A stretch of 64,000 nucleotides of DNA. Source: Methylicorpusculum sp. (GTDB taxonomy: Bacteria > Pseudomonadota > Gammaproteobacteria > Methylococcales > Methylomonadaceae). The translations under genes were made by a program, and so were the position numbers. The notes under the pieces were generated by a model, which saw nothing but the letters and a program-made list of their open reading frames with translations, was not told the origin of the DNA and ran no database searches. The stretch is taken from the NCBI RefSeq assembly GCF_030651835.1, contig NZ_JAUSBX010000087.1:62001-126000 (forward strand). Reading direction: 5' to 3'. Positions within the stretch are counted from its first letter, which is position 1. Each line of letters opens with the position of its first letter. Positions 1 through 9,282 of this stretch are shown here, one piece after another.

Positions 1-1787
1 AGCTTCCTTGAAATATCACGAACCAGACGCGGAAAACGCTGAAAAATAAAGGAGACCGGCATCATTCGAACTTGCATGATGGCGTCCTGCATTTCCTCTG
101 CAATACGATTGATAACCGCATACTGGGTTTTGATTTCACGAGCAATTTCACGCACCCCGTATTGGTTTTCGGCGCGACTGGCAAGGTAAGGCAAACTGTT
201 TTTTGCGACCACCATTTCTCCGATCAAACCCATCAAGCGGTCGATTTTAACCTGATCCACTTTAAGCGTTTTAGGGCCGGTATAAGCATCTTCAGCGCGG
301 CGCCCGAACTTTACTTCAGTATCTGTCTCGCTGATCCCGTTACCGACTGGCTCCAAAGATGAGGAGGGCAGTTCTATTTCAGCGATCTCTTCATGAACAT
401 CAGGAACCACCTTTTCCAAAGGTGACTCAAGGCTATCGAGCCAAGCCAAAAGCGGAGCGGCTTTATCGTCCTGTAAAGCAAGTGTTAATGCCTCATCCAG
501 TGACGGCAATACATCGGTTCGCCCCACTGATTTGTGTATTGCCGCAAGAGTCGCTGCTACCGAGCTTAATCGGCCCTGCAACCAAGCATCGCTATCGGGT
601 TGAGAAAGGATTTCCCGTTGAGCGTGCATGATGTCATTAAATGCTAAAAGATCACTCTCTGTAAACGCATTGTTTACAGTCGTTTCCTTTTGTTCGGCAA
701 CCGGGTCCGGGTCGTCCGGATTGTAAATGGTCAGCCAATCCGGTGGCGTCAGCGTTCTAAGCGATTCGACTAGAATCCTATGCGCCTGGCCATTGTCAGG
801 TTCTATTTCCAGCAGTAATAGCAACCACCGTAAAGCTGAGGACACCCATAAACTGGGTGAAGAGAGCTCAAGCATGGTCCGGGCAATGGCTTGCAAGGCA
901 GGGATATCGCCATTCTGCAACAAACCCAAGGCATCGGTAACAAAATCACCGTATACAGGTCCTCCGTTAGGATCACCTTGGGGTAAAACCAGCATCATGG
1001 CTGGCACTTTGACGATACGGATTTGTTCCGGTGTATAGCGAAACAATTCAAGTAATTCTTCTGATGTTGTCGTGGTCAGAACATGGAAAGCTAAATTACA
1101 ACGATAGGCGTCTAATTCAATTAAAGGTGACCAAGGTTCTCTTGATTGGACTGATTGCCAAAAAGCCTCAGGAATTTGCCTGATTTGAAAGAAAGGGTCT
1201 TCACCTTTATAAAAGCATTCTTCTTCCGGTGTATATTCTACTAACCACAGATGACCTCCTGTCACAGCATGACGGTAATGGTTCATCAGCAGTTCTTCGG
1301 GCAGTTCACCCAGACTATCAAACCCAGGAAATATCATGGGTTTAACGGCTACACTCGAATTGTCTTCAGAAATAGAGGCAGTCTCTGCTGATTCGCCCCC
1401 TTCGGAACCGATAAGCTGACGCAAGGAATCGGCGAATTGAACGGAGCTTTGTCCATGATTTATGCCGATGGAGCCATTGGCTTCAATTTCATCGATAAGC
1501 AATACAACAAAGTCCATGGCGTCCAGTAAGCGGTCCGCCATTAGCTGAGAAAAATTCAAGCGGCCATCGCGCACGGCATCGAGAAGATCTTCTCCCGCAT
1601 GCAGTACTCGGATCATGTCATAGAATTCAAACAGACCGGAATTGCCTTTCAGGGTATGTACCAACCGAAACAGCTCATTCATTGTCAGCGTGCTGTCTGG
1701 ATCTTTCTCCAATTGGAGGAGCTTCTCAGCGATACCCTGAAGTAATTCGCGCGCTTCCGAGAGAAATTGTTCCAATAGTGGGTTCAT
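1..1787 (-). CDS. cheA: Chemotaxis histidine kinase CheA, N-terminal part (runs off left edge)
   Basis: Minus-strand reading from ATG at 1787 (MNPLLEQFLSEARELLQGI...LFRLVHTLKGNSGLF, Hpt motif) to the CheA dimerisation segment (MQDAIMQVRMMPVSFIFQRFPRLVRDISRK) at the window edge. Missing from the ORF track because it has no stop in the window. ATG overlaps the stop of the upstream CheY gene. Confidence 0.93.
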   Translation of the reverse strand, partial: MNPLLEQFLSEARELLQGIAEKLLQLEKDPDSTLTMNELFRLVHTLKGNSGLFEFYDMIRVLHAGEDLLDAVRDGRLNFSQLMADRLLDAMDFVVLLIDEIEANGSIGINHGQSSVQFADSLRQLIGSEGGESAETASISEDNSSVAVKPMIFPGFDSLGELPEELLMNHYRHAVTGGHLWLVEYTPEEECFYKGEDPFFQIRQIPEAFWQSVQSREPWSPLIELDAYRCNLAFHVLTTTTSEELLELFRYTPEQIRIVKVPAMMLVLPQGDPNGGPVYGDFVTDALGLLQNGDIPALQAIARTMLELSSPSLWVSSALRWLLLLLEIEPDNGQAHRILVESLRTLTPPDWLTIYNPDDPDPVAEQKETTVNNAFTESDLLAFNDIMHAQREILSQPDSDAWLQGRLSSVAATLAAIHKSVGRTDVLPSLDEALTLALQDDKAAPLLAWLDSLESPLEKVVPDVHEEIAEIELPSSSLEPVGNGISETDTEVKFGRRAEDAYTGPKTLKVDQVKIDRLMGLIGEMVVAKNSLPYLASRAENQYGVREIAREIKTQYAVINRIAEEMQDAIMQVRMMPVSFIFQRFPRLVRDISRK

Positions 1788-2155
1788 GTTCCGGCCTCTC
1801 CCAGTAATAACCTGACATAAGACAGTAGTACTTCGGGTTTTACCGGTTTGACAAGATAGAGATTAGCCCCTGCACCAAAAGCCCTCTGACGATCGCTGGC
1901 TTCTGCCTCGGTAGAAACCATTAATGCCGGCGTCTGAGTGATTTCCTGGCTGCGCATTTGCTTAAGAAAGCCATAACCATCCAGTTTAGGCATGTTGATA
2001 TCGACAACATACAAATCGAAAGTGGTTTGTAAGGCCTTTTCCAAAGCTTCAATGCCATTGACAGCCTCCTCCACTCCATATCCCGCAGACTCGAGTATAT
2101 TGCGGTGGTACATACGAACCGTTGCGGCATCGTCGACGATGAGGATATGTTTCAT
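1784..2155 (-). CDS. CheY-like single-domain response regulator
   Basis: Receiver fold: ILIVDDAATVRMYHRNIL, VVDINMPKLDGYGFL, LVKPVKPE. Confidence 0.93.
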   Translation of the reverse strand: MKHILIVDDAATVRMYHRNILESAGYGVEEAVNGIEALEKALQTTFDLYVVDINMPKLDGYGFLKQMRSQEITQTPALMVSTEAEASDRQRAFGAGANLYLVKPVKPEVLLSYVRLLLGEAGT

Positions 2156-3003
2156 TTGTCCCCCAGGGGTTTTTGGTACACGATTGCTTCCGGAAACTTC
2201 CTGACCCGGAACAGCGAAGAAATTCGGCTCATCGATTCCGAGTGGCCGAGACAGACAAACCCGCCAGGATTTAAGGCGTCGAAAAATGTCTCTGCCGCTT
2301 GGCGGCGTGATAAGTCATCGAAATAGATCAGTAAGTTGCGGCAAAAAATGACGTCAAATTTGCGGTAAGCACGCACGTCTGCCGGTTCCATCAGATTCAC
2401 ACGAGTAAATTCAACCGCTTCGCGCAAGTCATCAATGAGCTGGTAACCACCTGCTTGGGGCTGAAAATATTTTTTAAGCAAGGCGGATGGTAAGTGTTGT
2501 ACCGAGCGAGGGGTATATTGGCCGCGGCGGGCACGCGCAATAATATCGGTATCGATATCAGACGAAATGATTTCCACATCCCACTTTTCGATACCCGGCC
2601 AATACTCCAGTAAGTAAATGACGATAGAGTAAGCTTCTTCGCCGGAGGACGATGGAATTGACCAGATGCGAATCGGAGTATTATCCTTTTTACGACGGGT
2701 GATATCGTTTAGCATTGAGTCTACTAAACACTTGAATTGATACTCCTCACGAAAAAAATACGTTTCGTTAACGGTCATCAGATTGACAAGTGCTTGTAAT
2801 TCCAGGCCGCTTGCTTCAAACCGCAGCATCATGAAGTAATTACGAAAATTCTCTGAGTGAGTCGCTTCGATACGCTCAACCAGCCGTTTATCAACAAAAT
2901 AGCGCTTGGTTTCCTCGAACTGAATACCGGTCTTGCGATAAAAAAATTCACGGAACTTTCTGAAATCTTCCTCACTGATAGTGATCTGTGCCATTCGATT
3001 CAA
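2152..3003 (-). CDS. cheR: CheR chemotaxis protein methyltransferase
   Basis: NETYFFREEYQF, IRIWSIPSSSGEEAYSI, FDVIFCRNLLIYFD. Start may be the internal Met at 2994. Confidence 0.93.
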   Translation of the reverse strand: MNRMAQITISEEDFRKFREFFYRKTGIQFEETKRYFVDKRLVERIEATHSENFRNYFMMLRFEASGLELQALVNLMTVNETYFFREEYQFKCLVDSMLNDITRRKKDNTPIRIWSIPSSSGEEAYSIVIYLLEYWPGIEKWDVEIISSDIDTDIIARARRGQYTPRSVQHLPSALLKKYFQPQAGGYQLIDDLREAVEFTRVNLMEPADVRAYRKFDVIFCRNLLIYFDDLSRRQAAETFFDALNPGGFVCLGHSESMSRISSLFRVRKFPEAIVYQKPLGDK

Positions 3004-3623
3004 TCCTCGTTGATACGTTTCAGTGCTAAATCGGCGGCAAAACAGATATAGGGATCATCGGGGAACCGTGATTTAAGGCTTTTTAATGCCTCACGGGAAG
3101 ACGAAGAACCTACTTCGCCCAAAAGATCCACCGCAGTCGCGCAAACATTAATGTGCGAATCGTTTTGTATAACGCCGATCAACCAAGACTCAACCAAAGG
3201 GTGTCGCAACGATTCCAGGATATTGACAGCGAAAATGCGCACATCCGGATCAGTATCGGCCAACAATTCACCCATTATCGGAGCCACTTCCTCGGGTAAT
3301 TGCTTCATCGCTTCGATTACTTCATTTCGCAACGCAACATCTTCACTGCGAAGGCATTCCACCAGTCCGGCAACAGCGGCTTTATCACCCAGACAGGTGA
3401 GTGTTGTCAGGATCGCTTCTCGGACGCTGGAATCGTTTTCGCATTTGAGCCTCCCAACGAGTGCCAGCACGGAAGAGGGATGTTCTGACAAGTCTCGAGC
3501 CGCCCATCTTCTTGCTGCCGGATCTTCGGCTTCCAATTCTGCTATCAGTCCAGGCAAATCTCGTGATCGTTGACGTTCATCAACACTCGTTTGCTGGATT
3601 GGTTGTTGTTTGACAATAGCCAT
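3000..3623 (-). CDS. HEAT-repeat protein embedded in the chemosensory operon
   Basis: Repeated HEAT/PBS-like helices (DPAARRWAARDL, DSSVREAILTTLTCLGD, DPDVRIFAVNILESL); overlaps the CheR start. Confidence 0.8.
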   Translation of the reverse strand: MAIVKQQPIQQTSVDERQRSRDLPGLIAELEAEDPAARRWAARDLSEHPSSVLALVGRLKCENDSSVREAILTTLTCLGDKAAVAGLVECLRSEDVALRNEVIEAMKQLPEEVAPIMGELLADTDPDVRIFAVNILESLRHPLVESWLIGVIQNDSHINVCATAVDLLGEVGSSSSREALKSLKSRFPDDPYICFAADLALKRINED

Positions 3624-3643
3624 ATTCGCTCCTTAGCTGACCG

Positions 3644-4699
3644 TTATCGGGTCCAGTTGATTAGTTGGTTGGCAATTTTGTCCGAATCCAACACCACCGA
3701 TGCACCCCCGCGTTTTATCAATTCTGCCGGCATGCCGAAAACGACTGAAGATTGCTCAGACTCTGCGATCGTGCGTCCGCCTTTGAGCTTAATTTCATTA
3801 AAAGCATCGGCACCATCGTAGCCCATACCGGTCAGCATCACACCAATGACGCGCGTCAAGTCGCAATGTTCGATTACGGATCTCCCCATTAACTCAACCG
3901 ATGGATGCCAAAGATAACCAGCAGCTTCGGGGCGGGATAAAACGGTTAACTTACCGGCACGTTTAGCAACAGTCATATCTGCCCCCCCCTTGCCGACGAA
4001 AATCATGCCGGGCTCAAGCGGCATGGGATGGGAGGCCTCAACGACCTGTAACGAACAGAGATCATTCATCCTTTTAGCAAAAGCGAGTGTGAAACTCGCC
4101 GGCATATGTTGGGCAACCAGGACTGGCCAAGGGAAATCTGCCGGTAATAACGGCAAGATATCTTCCAGAGTCCTTGGGCCACCGGTAGAAACCCCGATGA
4201 TGACCAACCCTTCTCCGGTTATACCTCGTCTTACGGGTGTGGATGCGCGTTCGGACCGACTACGTTCTGCGCGGATACGGGAGGACAAACTATGCGCAGT
4301 TCTGAGTTTCGAGCGTGCGGCAGCTCTTACTTTTTCAACGATATCGCGTTTAATAACATCAATGGATAACGATATCGTGCCGCCGGGTTTGGGAATAAAA
4401 TCGACGGCGCCCAGAGCAAGTGCCTCAAAAGTGGCCAAGGCACCTTTTTCTGTTAGCGAAGACACCATAATCACGGCGACAGGCCGTTCTGCCATTAATA
4501 AGGATAGCGCTGTCAAGCCGTCCATTTCGGGCATGTTGATATCGAGTGTAATGACATCAGGTTTAAAGCGAATATTTTCCTCTACCGCTTCCTTACCATT
4601 TCTCGCTACTCTTATCTCGAAATCACCCTCAATTTCAAATAACGAGACTAGCTGACGCCGCATCAGCGCAGAGTCGTCAACAACCAGTAGTTTGATCAT
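3644..4699 (-). CDS. cheB: CheB protein-glutamate methylesterase
   Basis: N-terminal receiver (LLVVDDSALMRRQLV, ITLDINMPEMDGLTAL) plus methylesterase domain (IGVSTGGPRTLEDILP, VAQHMPASFTLAFAKRM, GVMLTGMGYDGADAF). Confidence 0.96.
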   Translation of the reverse strand: MIKLLVVDDSALMRRQLVSLFEIEGDFEIRVARNGKEAVEENIRFKPDVITLDINMPEMDGLTALSLLMAERPVAVIMVSSLTEKGALATFEALALGAVDFIPKPGGTISLSIDVIKRDIVEKVRAAARSKLRTAHSLSSRIRAERSRSERASTPVRRGITGEGLVIIGVSTGGPRTLEDILPLLPADFPWPVLVAQHMPASFTLAFAKRMNDLCSLQVVEASHPMPLEPGMIFVGKGGADMTVAKRAGKLTVLSRPEAAGYLWHPSVELMGRSVIEHCDLTRVIGVMLTGMGYDGADAFNEIKLKGGRTIAESEQSSVVFGMPAELIKRGGASVVLDSDKIANQLINWTR

Positions 4700-4712
4700 A
4701 AGCTGTGACCTA

Positions 4713-6299
4713 TTAAGTTGATGATTCCAATTCAGCCAAACTTTTAAGTTCTAAACTTTCAATAAGTTGCGACGGCTCTATCAATTGGATTATGCGTTTT
4801 TGCTTTTCCAGATTGGCTACCCGGCCAATAAGCTTAGCTTGCTCTCCTGAGAGGTGCGGCGCACTTTCAATGTCGACCTTTGGTATTTTAAGTACTTCGG
4901 TAACTGAATCGACGATAAAACCGGTACGAACACCACCCAATAAAAACACCATGATTCGTTGCCTGTCATTGCGCGGTGTAGTTGTCAGGCCCAAGCGCAA
5001 ACGCTGATCTATGACGGGTAATACAGCTCCGCGCAAGTTAATTACGCCTTCAACAAAAGCCGGTGCTTTAGGCACATGTGTCAATTGATCGGGGACTCGC
5101 ACAATTTCCTGGACGCTCTCAATGGGAACACCGAATTCCTCTTTATCCAGACGAAATACAACCACCTGCTCTTCATCTTCGGTAATTTCGTCATTTTCAG
5201 CGTGATCAGAAAATTGGCCGGATGTGTCTTTTCTTAAGTTGTCCACGGTATACAATGCCTCCTTAATAGCGGAATGACGGAACAGATTACCGACCGAAAT
5301 AATGGAAACCAGCCGCTTGCCCTCGTCCAGTCGACAAATCTCGGTAATATCGGATAGATCACCTTCACGAGCCAATAATCCCGGCATATTATCAACATGG
5401 ACTTTTGCAACGCGAAGAACCTCGTTCACACTGTCCATCACGACACCTACGGAGGCGCTGCCTAGAGCGACTACGACAATACGGCTATGTTCATTGGCGT
5501 CCTGTGGCGACAATCCGAACATACGGCGTAAGCTGACCAGAGGTAGGAGACGATTTCTGAGTGTCATAACGCCGAGGACATGCGCTTCTGAATGAGGAAC
5601 CTGAATGACGTGTTCGGGCATTTGAACAATTTCCTGGACGTCTTCAATTGAGATAGCATACTCCTGTCCGGCAACGGCAAAACTCACCAATTGTAATTCG
5701 TCACTTGTAGCCTCTTCTTCGTTTGCGCCCTCCTTGTTCTTTGCCCTCAGTAAATTATCGCCCCCGGACGATCTGGAGAGTGCAGCAATATCGGCAAATT
5801 CCTTTTCGATCAACTTTGCAAAATCCATCACCATGATCATATGGTGCCCACCGACATTCTTAAGCAAGCCGGATAATAAATCGCTGTCTATGGTTCCGCG
5901 AATGGATTCAACATCCTCAATTTTTGCCGGTTCAACGCCTACAACACTGGATACTTTGTCGACAACAAAACCCAGTGGTTGTCCCTGGTCAATAACGACG
6001 GCCCGAGTGGAATCATCATATTCACGCTCCTCGAAACCAAATATCCGCCGCAGTGAAATAATAGGCAGAACCTTACCTCGCAAGTTTGCCAAACCTTCCA
6101 GCGTATGAGGTGCAAGCGGAACTCTAACGACATCAGGAACCCGGATAATTTCCTGTACGGGTGCCATGTCTACTGCAAATACTTCGTCACCGACTATAAA
6201 AGTAACGAACTGCCGGATATCCGATTCCTGAATATCGATGGCTGAGTGTTCGACAACCGGGGCATTATTGCTCCGATGTTCCACGGTTTCGGTAGTCAT
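4713..6299 (-). CDS. Triple CheW-domain coupling protein
   Basis: Three successive CheW domains: FVTFIVGDEVFAVDMAPVQEIIRVPDV..LANLRGKVLPIISLR; LVSFAVAGQEYAISIEDVQEIVQMPEHV..VMTLRNRLLPLVSLR; VVVFRLDKEEFGVPIESVQEIVRVPDQL..VINLRGAVLPVIDQR. Confidence 0.93.
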   Translation of the reverse strand: MTTETVEHRSNNAPVVEHSAIDIQESDIRQFVTFIVGDEVFAVDMAPVQEIIRVPDVVRVPLAPHTLEGLANLRGKVLPIISLRRIFGFEEREYDDSTRAVVIDQGQPLGFVVDKVSSVVGVEPAKIEDVESIRGTIDSDLLSGLLKNVGGHHMIMVMDFAKLIEKEFADIAALSRSSGGDNLLRAKNKEGANEEEATSDELQLVSFAVAGQEYAISIEDVQEIVQMPEHVIQVPHSEAHVLGVMTLRNRLLPLVSLRRMFGLSPQDANEHSRIVVVALGSASVGVVMDSVNEVLRVAKVHVDNMPGLLAREGDLSDITEICRLDEGKRLVSIISVGNLFRHSAIKEALYTVDNLRKDTSGQFSDHAENDEITEDEEQVVVFRLDKEEFGVPIESVQEIVRVPDQLTHVPKAPAFVEGVINLRGAVLPVIDQRLRLGLTTTPRNDRQRIMVFLLGGVRTGFIVDSVTEVLKIPKVDIESAPHLSGEQAKLIGRVANLEKQKRIIQLIEPSQLIESLELKSLAELESST

Positions 6300-6326
6300 A
6301 ATAAACTCCTAGGAATGGATGAGAAC

Positions 6327-8249
6327 TCAAGCGCTTTGCAGTTCATCGGCAAGGGAAGCTATTTCCTCAATTGCGGCAGCCAATTCATCGGCGCCCTGGG
6401 ATTGCTGGTTCGCTGCTGAGGCCGCCTCGGCGGCGGCTTTTTCTGCTTCTTGAGCTGCCGTTGCAATCTGATCTACACCGGTTTTAACTTGAGCGATAGC
6501 AGAAGCGATTTCGTTTGAGGCCGCCATAATTTCCGTATTACCCGTTTCTACAACAAGTATGTCAGTTTCGATCATGACCAGGTTATCCGTCGTCGCTTTG
6601 GCCTTATCCACTTCGCTCAGGGCAGTCGCCAGAATTTCCACCAAATCACGCCCGACGACGCTGATCTGATCCTGAACCGACTTAACCAAGTCCTTGATCC
6701 GATCAGCATTTTCAGCAGAATCATGCGCTAAATTACGAATATCGGTTGCCACTACAACAAAACCTTTACCAAATTCGCCGGCGCGGGCCGCCTCTATCGA
6801 TCCGTTGACAGCAAGCATGTTAGTTTGAATGGAAACGGTGGAAATTGCGTCCACAATCTTGTCAATACGGCGAGCGACCAGTTCCAGATCTTTAATTTGT
6901 TTGATGCTGCCCCGAGAGGATTCGGCGGTATTGGATATACCGTTTATCATGGTATCGACGGCGTTTTTGTTGGTTGCGAGCAATTTTTTGATGGTGATAA
7001 CTTTTTCGCCATTGTCGGTTGCTCGATTCAACGCGACTTCCAGTCCTTTTTCGATTTGAGCGATTGCAGCCGCTGACTCTTCGGTTCCGGCCGCTTGCAC
7101 TTCGGCACCTTTCCGAATTTGATCAATAGCCGCCATGATTTGAGCACCGGAACGGTTAATTTCCTGTACGGCAGAAGACAGTTCTTCAGCGGCAGAGGCG
7201 ACTTCTTCGGCGCTTTTGGCAACATCGGTGGAGTTTTTAAGATCTTCAGCCAGCTCTGACAAGTTTTGTGCGGCTTGTTCGCATTCGGCCAACGCCTGGG
7301 CCTGCTCTTCTACGGTTTTTGCAGTTTCTTCGGCTGCCGCAGATTGTTCTTCGGCGGCAGCTGCAATCGATTCCGATCCTTTTAGAGCCTGTTGAGCTGC
7401 AGACGCGGATTGCTGGGCGCCCGTGGCGATTTCTCTAATGCCCACCAATATTTGTGAAGAGTCCAGCCGGATTTGCTCTAATTGAGCCGTGATGGTCTTG
7501 CCATTTTCTATTTCGCCTTCAATGGTTTTGGCTGACAAATTAATGCTGTCTGCAATAACTTTGACTTCTTGCTGAATTTGACCCACCAGGGCTTGAATCT
7601 GTTGTGCGCTTTTTTCGGATGTTTCGGCAAGTGTTCGTACCTCATCGGCCACTACTGCAAAGCCTTTACCATGCTGGCCCGCTCTGGCGGCCTCGATTGC
7701 CGCATTAAGAGCCAGCAAGTTGGTCTGGTCGGCAATACGAGCAACAGCTTTAACGATGTCGCCAATGTTGGCTGACTGCTTTTCAAGCTCAATAACCATT
7801 TCCACCGAAACAGATTGACGTTGTGCGGCTATACCAACATTGTTAACAAGACTGTTCACCTCGGCACTGGTTTTAAGGACCAGCGTTTGTAAAACCTCAA
7901 CTTTTACCTGACCGATGTCTGAATTCTGCATTTGACGATTGATTGCTGCGCCAACTTGGTTGAAGGCTGCCAAAGACTCTTGCGCAGCCCCGGACGCTTC
8001 TTCAGCTCCCGTGGCAATCTGGTCGGAAGCCCTTTTTAGTTCTTCAGCTGCGGACGCCGCTTCGTTGATGCCGGAGGCAAGTTGCGCTGTAGCGGCTGCA
8101 ATTCGTTCAGCTGCCTGCTGTTGCTTGGCGAGAGTGCGCGCTTTTTTGCGCTGAGCTTCGGCATCGCGTGTGGAAATGGCTGATGACTTACTGCTCTCAG
8201 GGGCGGATGCGTATGTGTTACTGGCATTGGATTTTTTGACAATAGCCAT
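6327..8249 (-). CDS. Soluble methyl-accepting chemotaxis protein with two signalling domains (DosM-like architecture)
   Basis: Two hairpin-tip motifs: [37 protein letters not shown] and [37 protein letters not shown]. No transmembrane segment seen. ORF opens at 8351; Met at 8249 (MAIVKKSN) with upstream AGGAG is the likely start. Confidence 0.9.
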   Translation of the reverse strand: MAIVKKSNASNTYASAPESSKSSAISTRDAEAQRKKARTLAKQQQAAERIAAATAQLASGINEAASAAEELKRASDQIATGAEEASGAAQESLAAFNQVGAAINRQMQNSDIGQVKVEVLQTLVLKTSAEVNSLVNNVGIAAQRQSVSVEMVIELEKQSANIGDIVKAVARIADQTNLLALNAAIEAARAGQHGKGFAVVADEVRTLAETSEKSAQQIQALVGQIQQEVKVIADSINLSAKTIEGEIENGKTITAQLEQIRLDSSQILVGIREIATGAQQSASAAQQALKGSESIAAAAEEQSAAAEETAKTVEEQAQALAECEQAAQNLSELAEDLKNSTDVAKSAEEVASAAEELSSAVQEINRSGAQIMAAIDQIRKGAEVQAAGTEESAAAIAQIEKGLEVALNRATDNGEKVITIKKLLATNKNAVDTMINGISNTAESSRGSIKQIKDLELVARRIDKIVDAISTVSIQTNMLAVNGSIEAARAGEFGKGFVVVATDIRNLAHDSAENADRIKDLVKSVQDQISVVGRDLVEILATALSEVDKAKATTDNLVMIETDILVVETGNTEIMAASNEIASAIAQVKTGVDQIATAAQEAEKAAAEAASAANQQSQGADELAAAIEEIASLADELQSA

Positions 8250-8719
8250 TAGTAAACTCCTAAAATTTGATAAATGACGAACGGAAATTGAGCGAGCAAC
8301 AACCTTGAAGTAGTTATTCGTTGGCAAACCGCCGGAAAAAATAGACGTCAATCGGATGATTTACTGCCAGCTGACGGTCATCGGAAAACTTCCAGGTCAA
8401 ACTTCCGACTGGATTCGGAGTTCATATTCCATTTTGGATATGATGGGATAAAGTGCCGCTTTATAAAAAGCGGATGAAATGGACTAACAAGTATTCTTTG
8501 AGTAAGAAAATAGGGTGGGCTGTGAGACTCGGCTAATATGAAAAATCAAGTGCGCTCATCCGGTTCATTCGTTTTAGCATTTATAAACAATACCTATTAC
8601 TCAGTTTTGAAAAAATCACTCAAAATGAAGTTTTGATTAAGGTGTTTACGGAAGTCTGGTTTTGAATGTTAAATCAGTTAATCGAATAAATACGTTTAAT
8701 CTTGTAGGATAAAAGTAGT

Positions 8720-9023
8720 CTATTTTTTAGAAAATTTCAATACGGCAGCATTCTTTTCCACACCAAAACGGGTGAGGAGATGATGCCCGCAAGCAAGCAG
8801 AAGCCTGGATAGTCGGGTAACTAATTTGCGAAAGCGTGTTTTAGGCATACCAATCAAACGGCAAAAAACGGCGATGAAAACAGCCAAATGCCAAGGCCAC
8901 CGAGCCCACTTGTCCTACTTGAAATAACTTAACCATAGCGTCTTCATTACCAACGTCCCAGCAGATGATTGGCCCCAGGAAGAATTAAGAACCCTGTACC
9001 GCTTGAGTTGACGGGTCGAGATG
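8720..9023. pseudogene. Degraded IS4-like transposase fragments
   Basis: Plus strand 8940-9023 reads VFITNVPADDWPQEELRTLYRLS*RVEM, matching the IS4-type TNVP..W..EEL..LYRLRWQIE motif with an in-frame stop. Adjacent minus-strand 8720-8900 reads DKWARWPWHLAVFIAVFCRLIGMPKTRFRKLVTRLSRLLL...KFSKK*, possibly another inverted piece. Confidence 0.5.
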
Positions 9024-9072
9024 CCAAGCCTTCATTAACGTCACCGTAAAAGGCGAAGTGGCAGATGGGTAG

Positions 9073-9098
9073 GGTGGATAAGCGACAGCGCATCCACC
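9073..9098. repeat. Small palindromic repeat
   Basis: GGTGGATAAGCGACAGCGCATCCACC, 7-bp arms. Confidence 0.55.
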
Positions 9099-9282
9099 TT
9101 TAAAGGCTTGGCGGATGAGGTAAAAAATACCCTTAAGTTATATCCATTTTAGGAGCAGGCCATGCCCGCGAACTGAGGTGGTTCAATTGCGGGCATAGCC
9201 CCCGCCTACTGAACGGCCTATCGTTCAAAGTGGCTGGCAACAGCGCTTTTTAGTATAAACTCGAGATTCAGCCACAGGAAAA

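Noticed and set aside
72-1038. Plus-strand ORFs 72-362, 359-631 and 727-1038
   Set aside because: They lie antisense to the well-supported cheA reading and encode no recognisable motif.
8360-8410. Sigma-28-like promoter upstream of the receptor gene (GGAAGTTT...CCGAT on minus strand)
   Set aside because: Spacing between the half sites is about 13 nt instead of 11 and both halves deviate from consensus.
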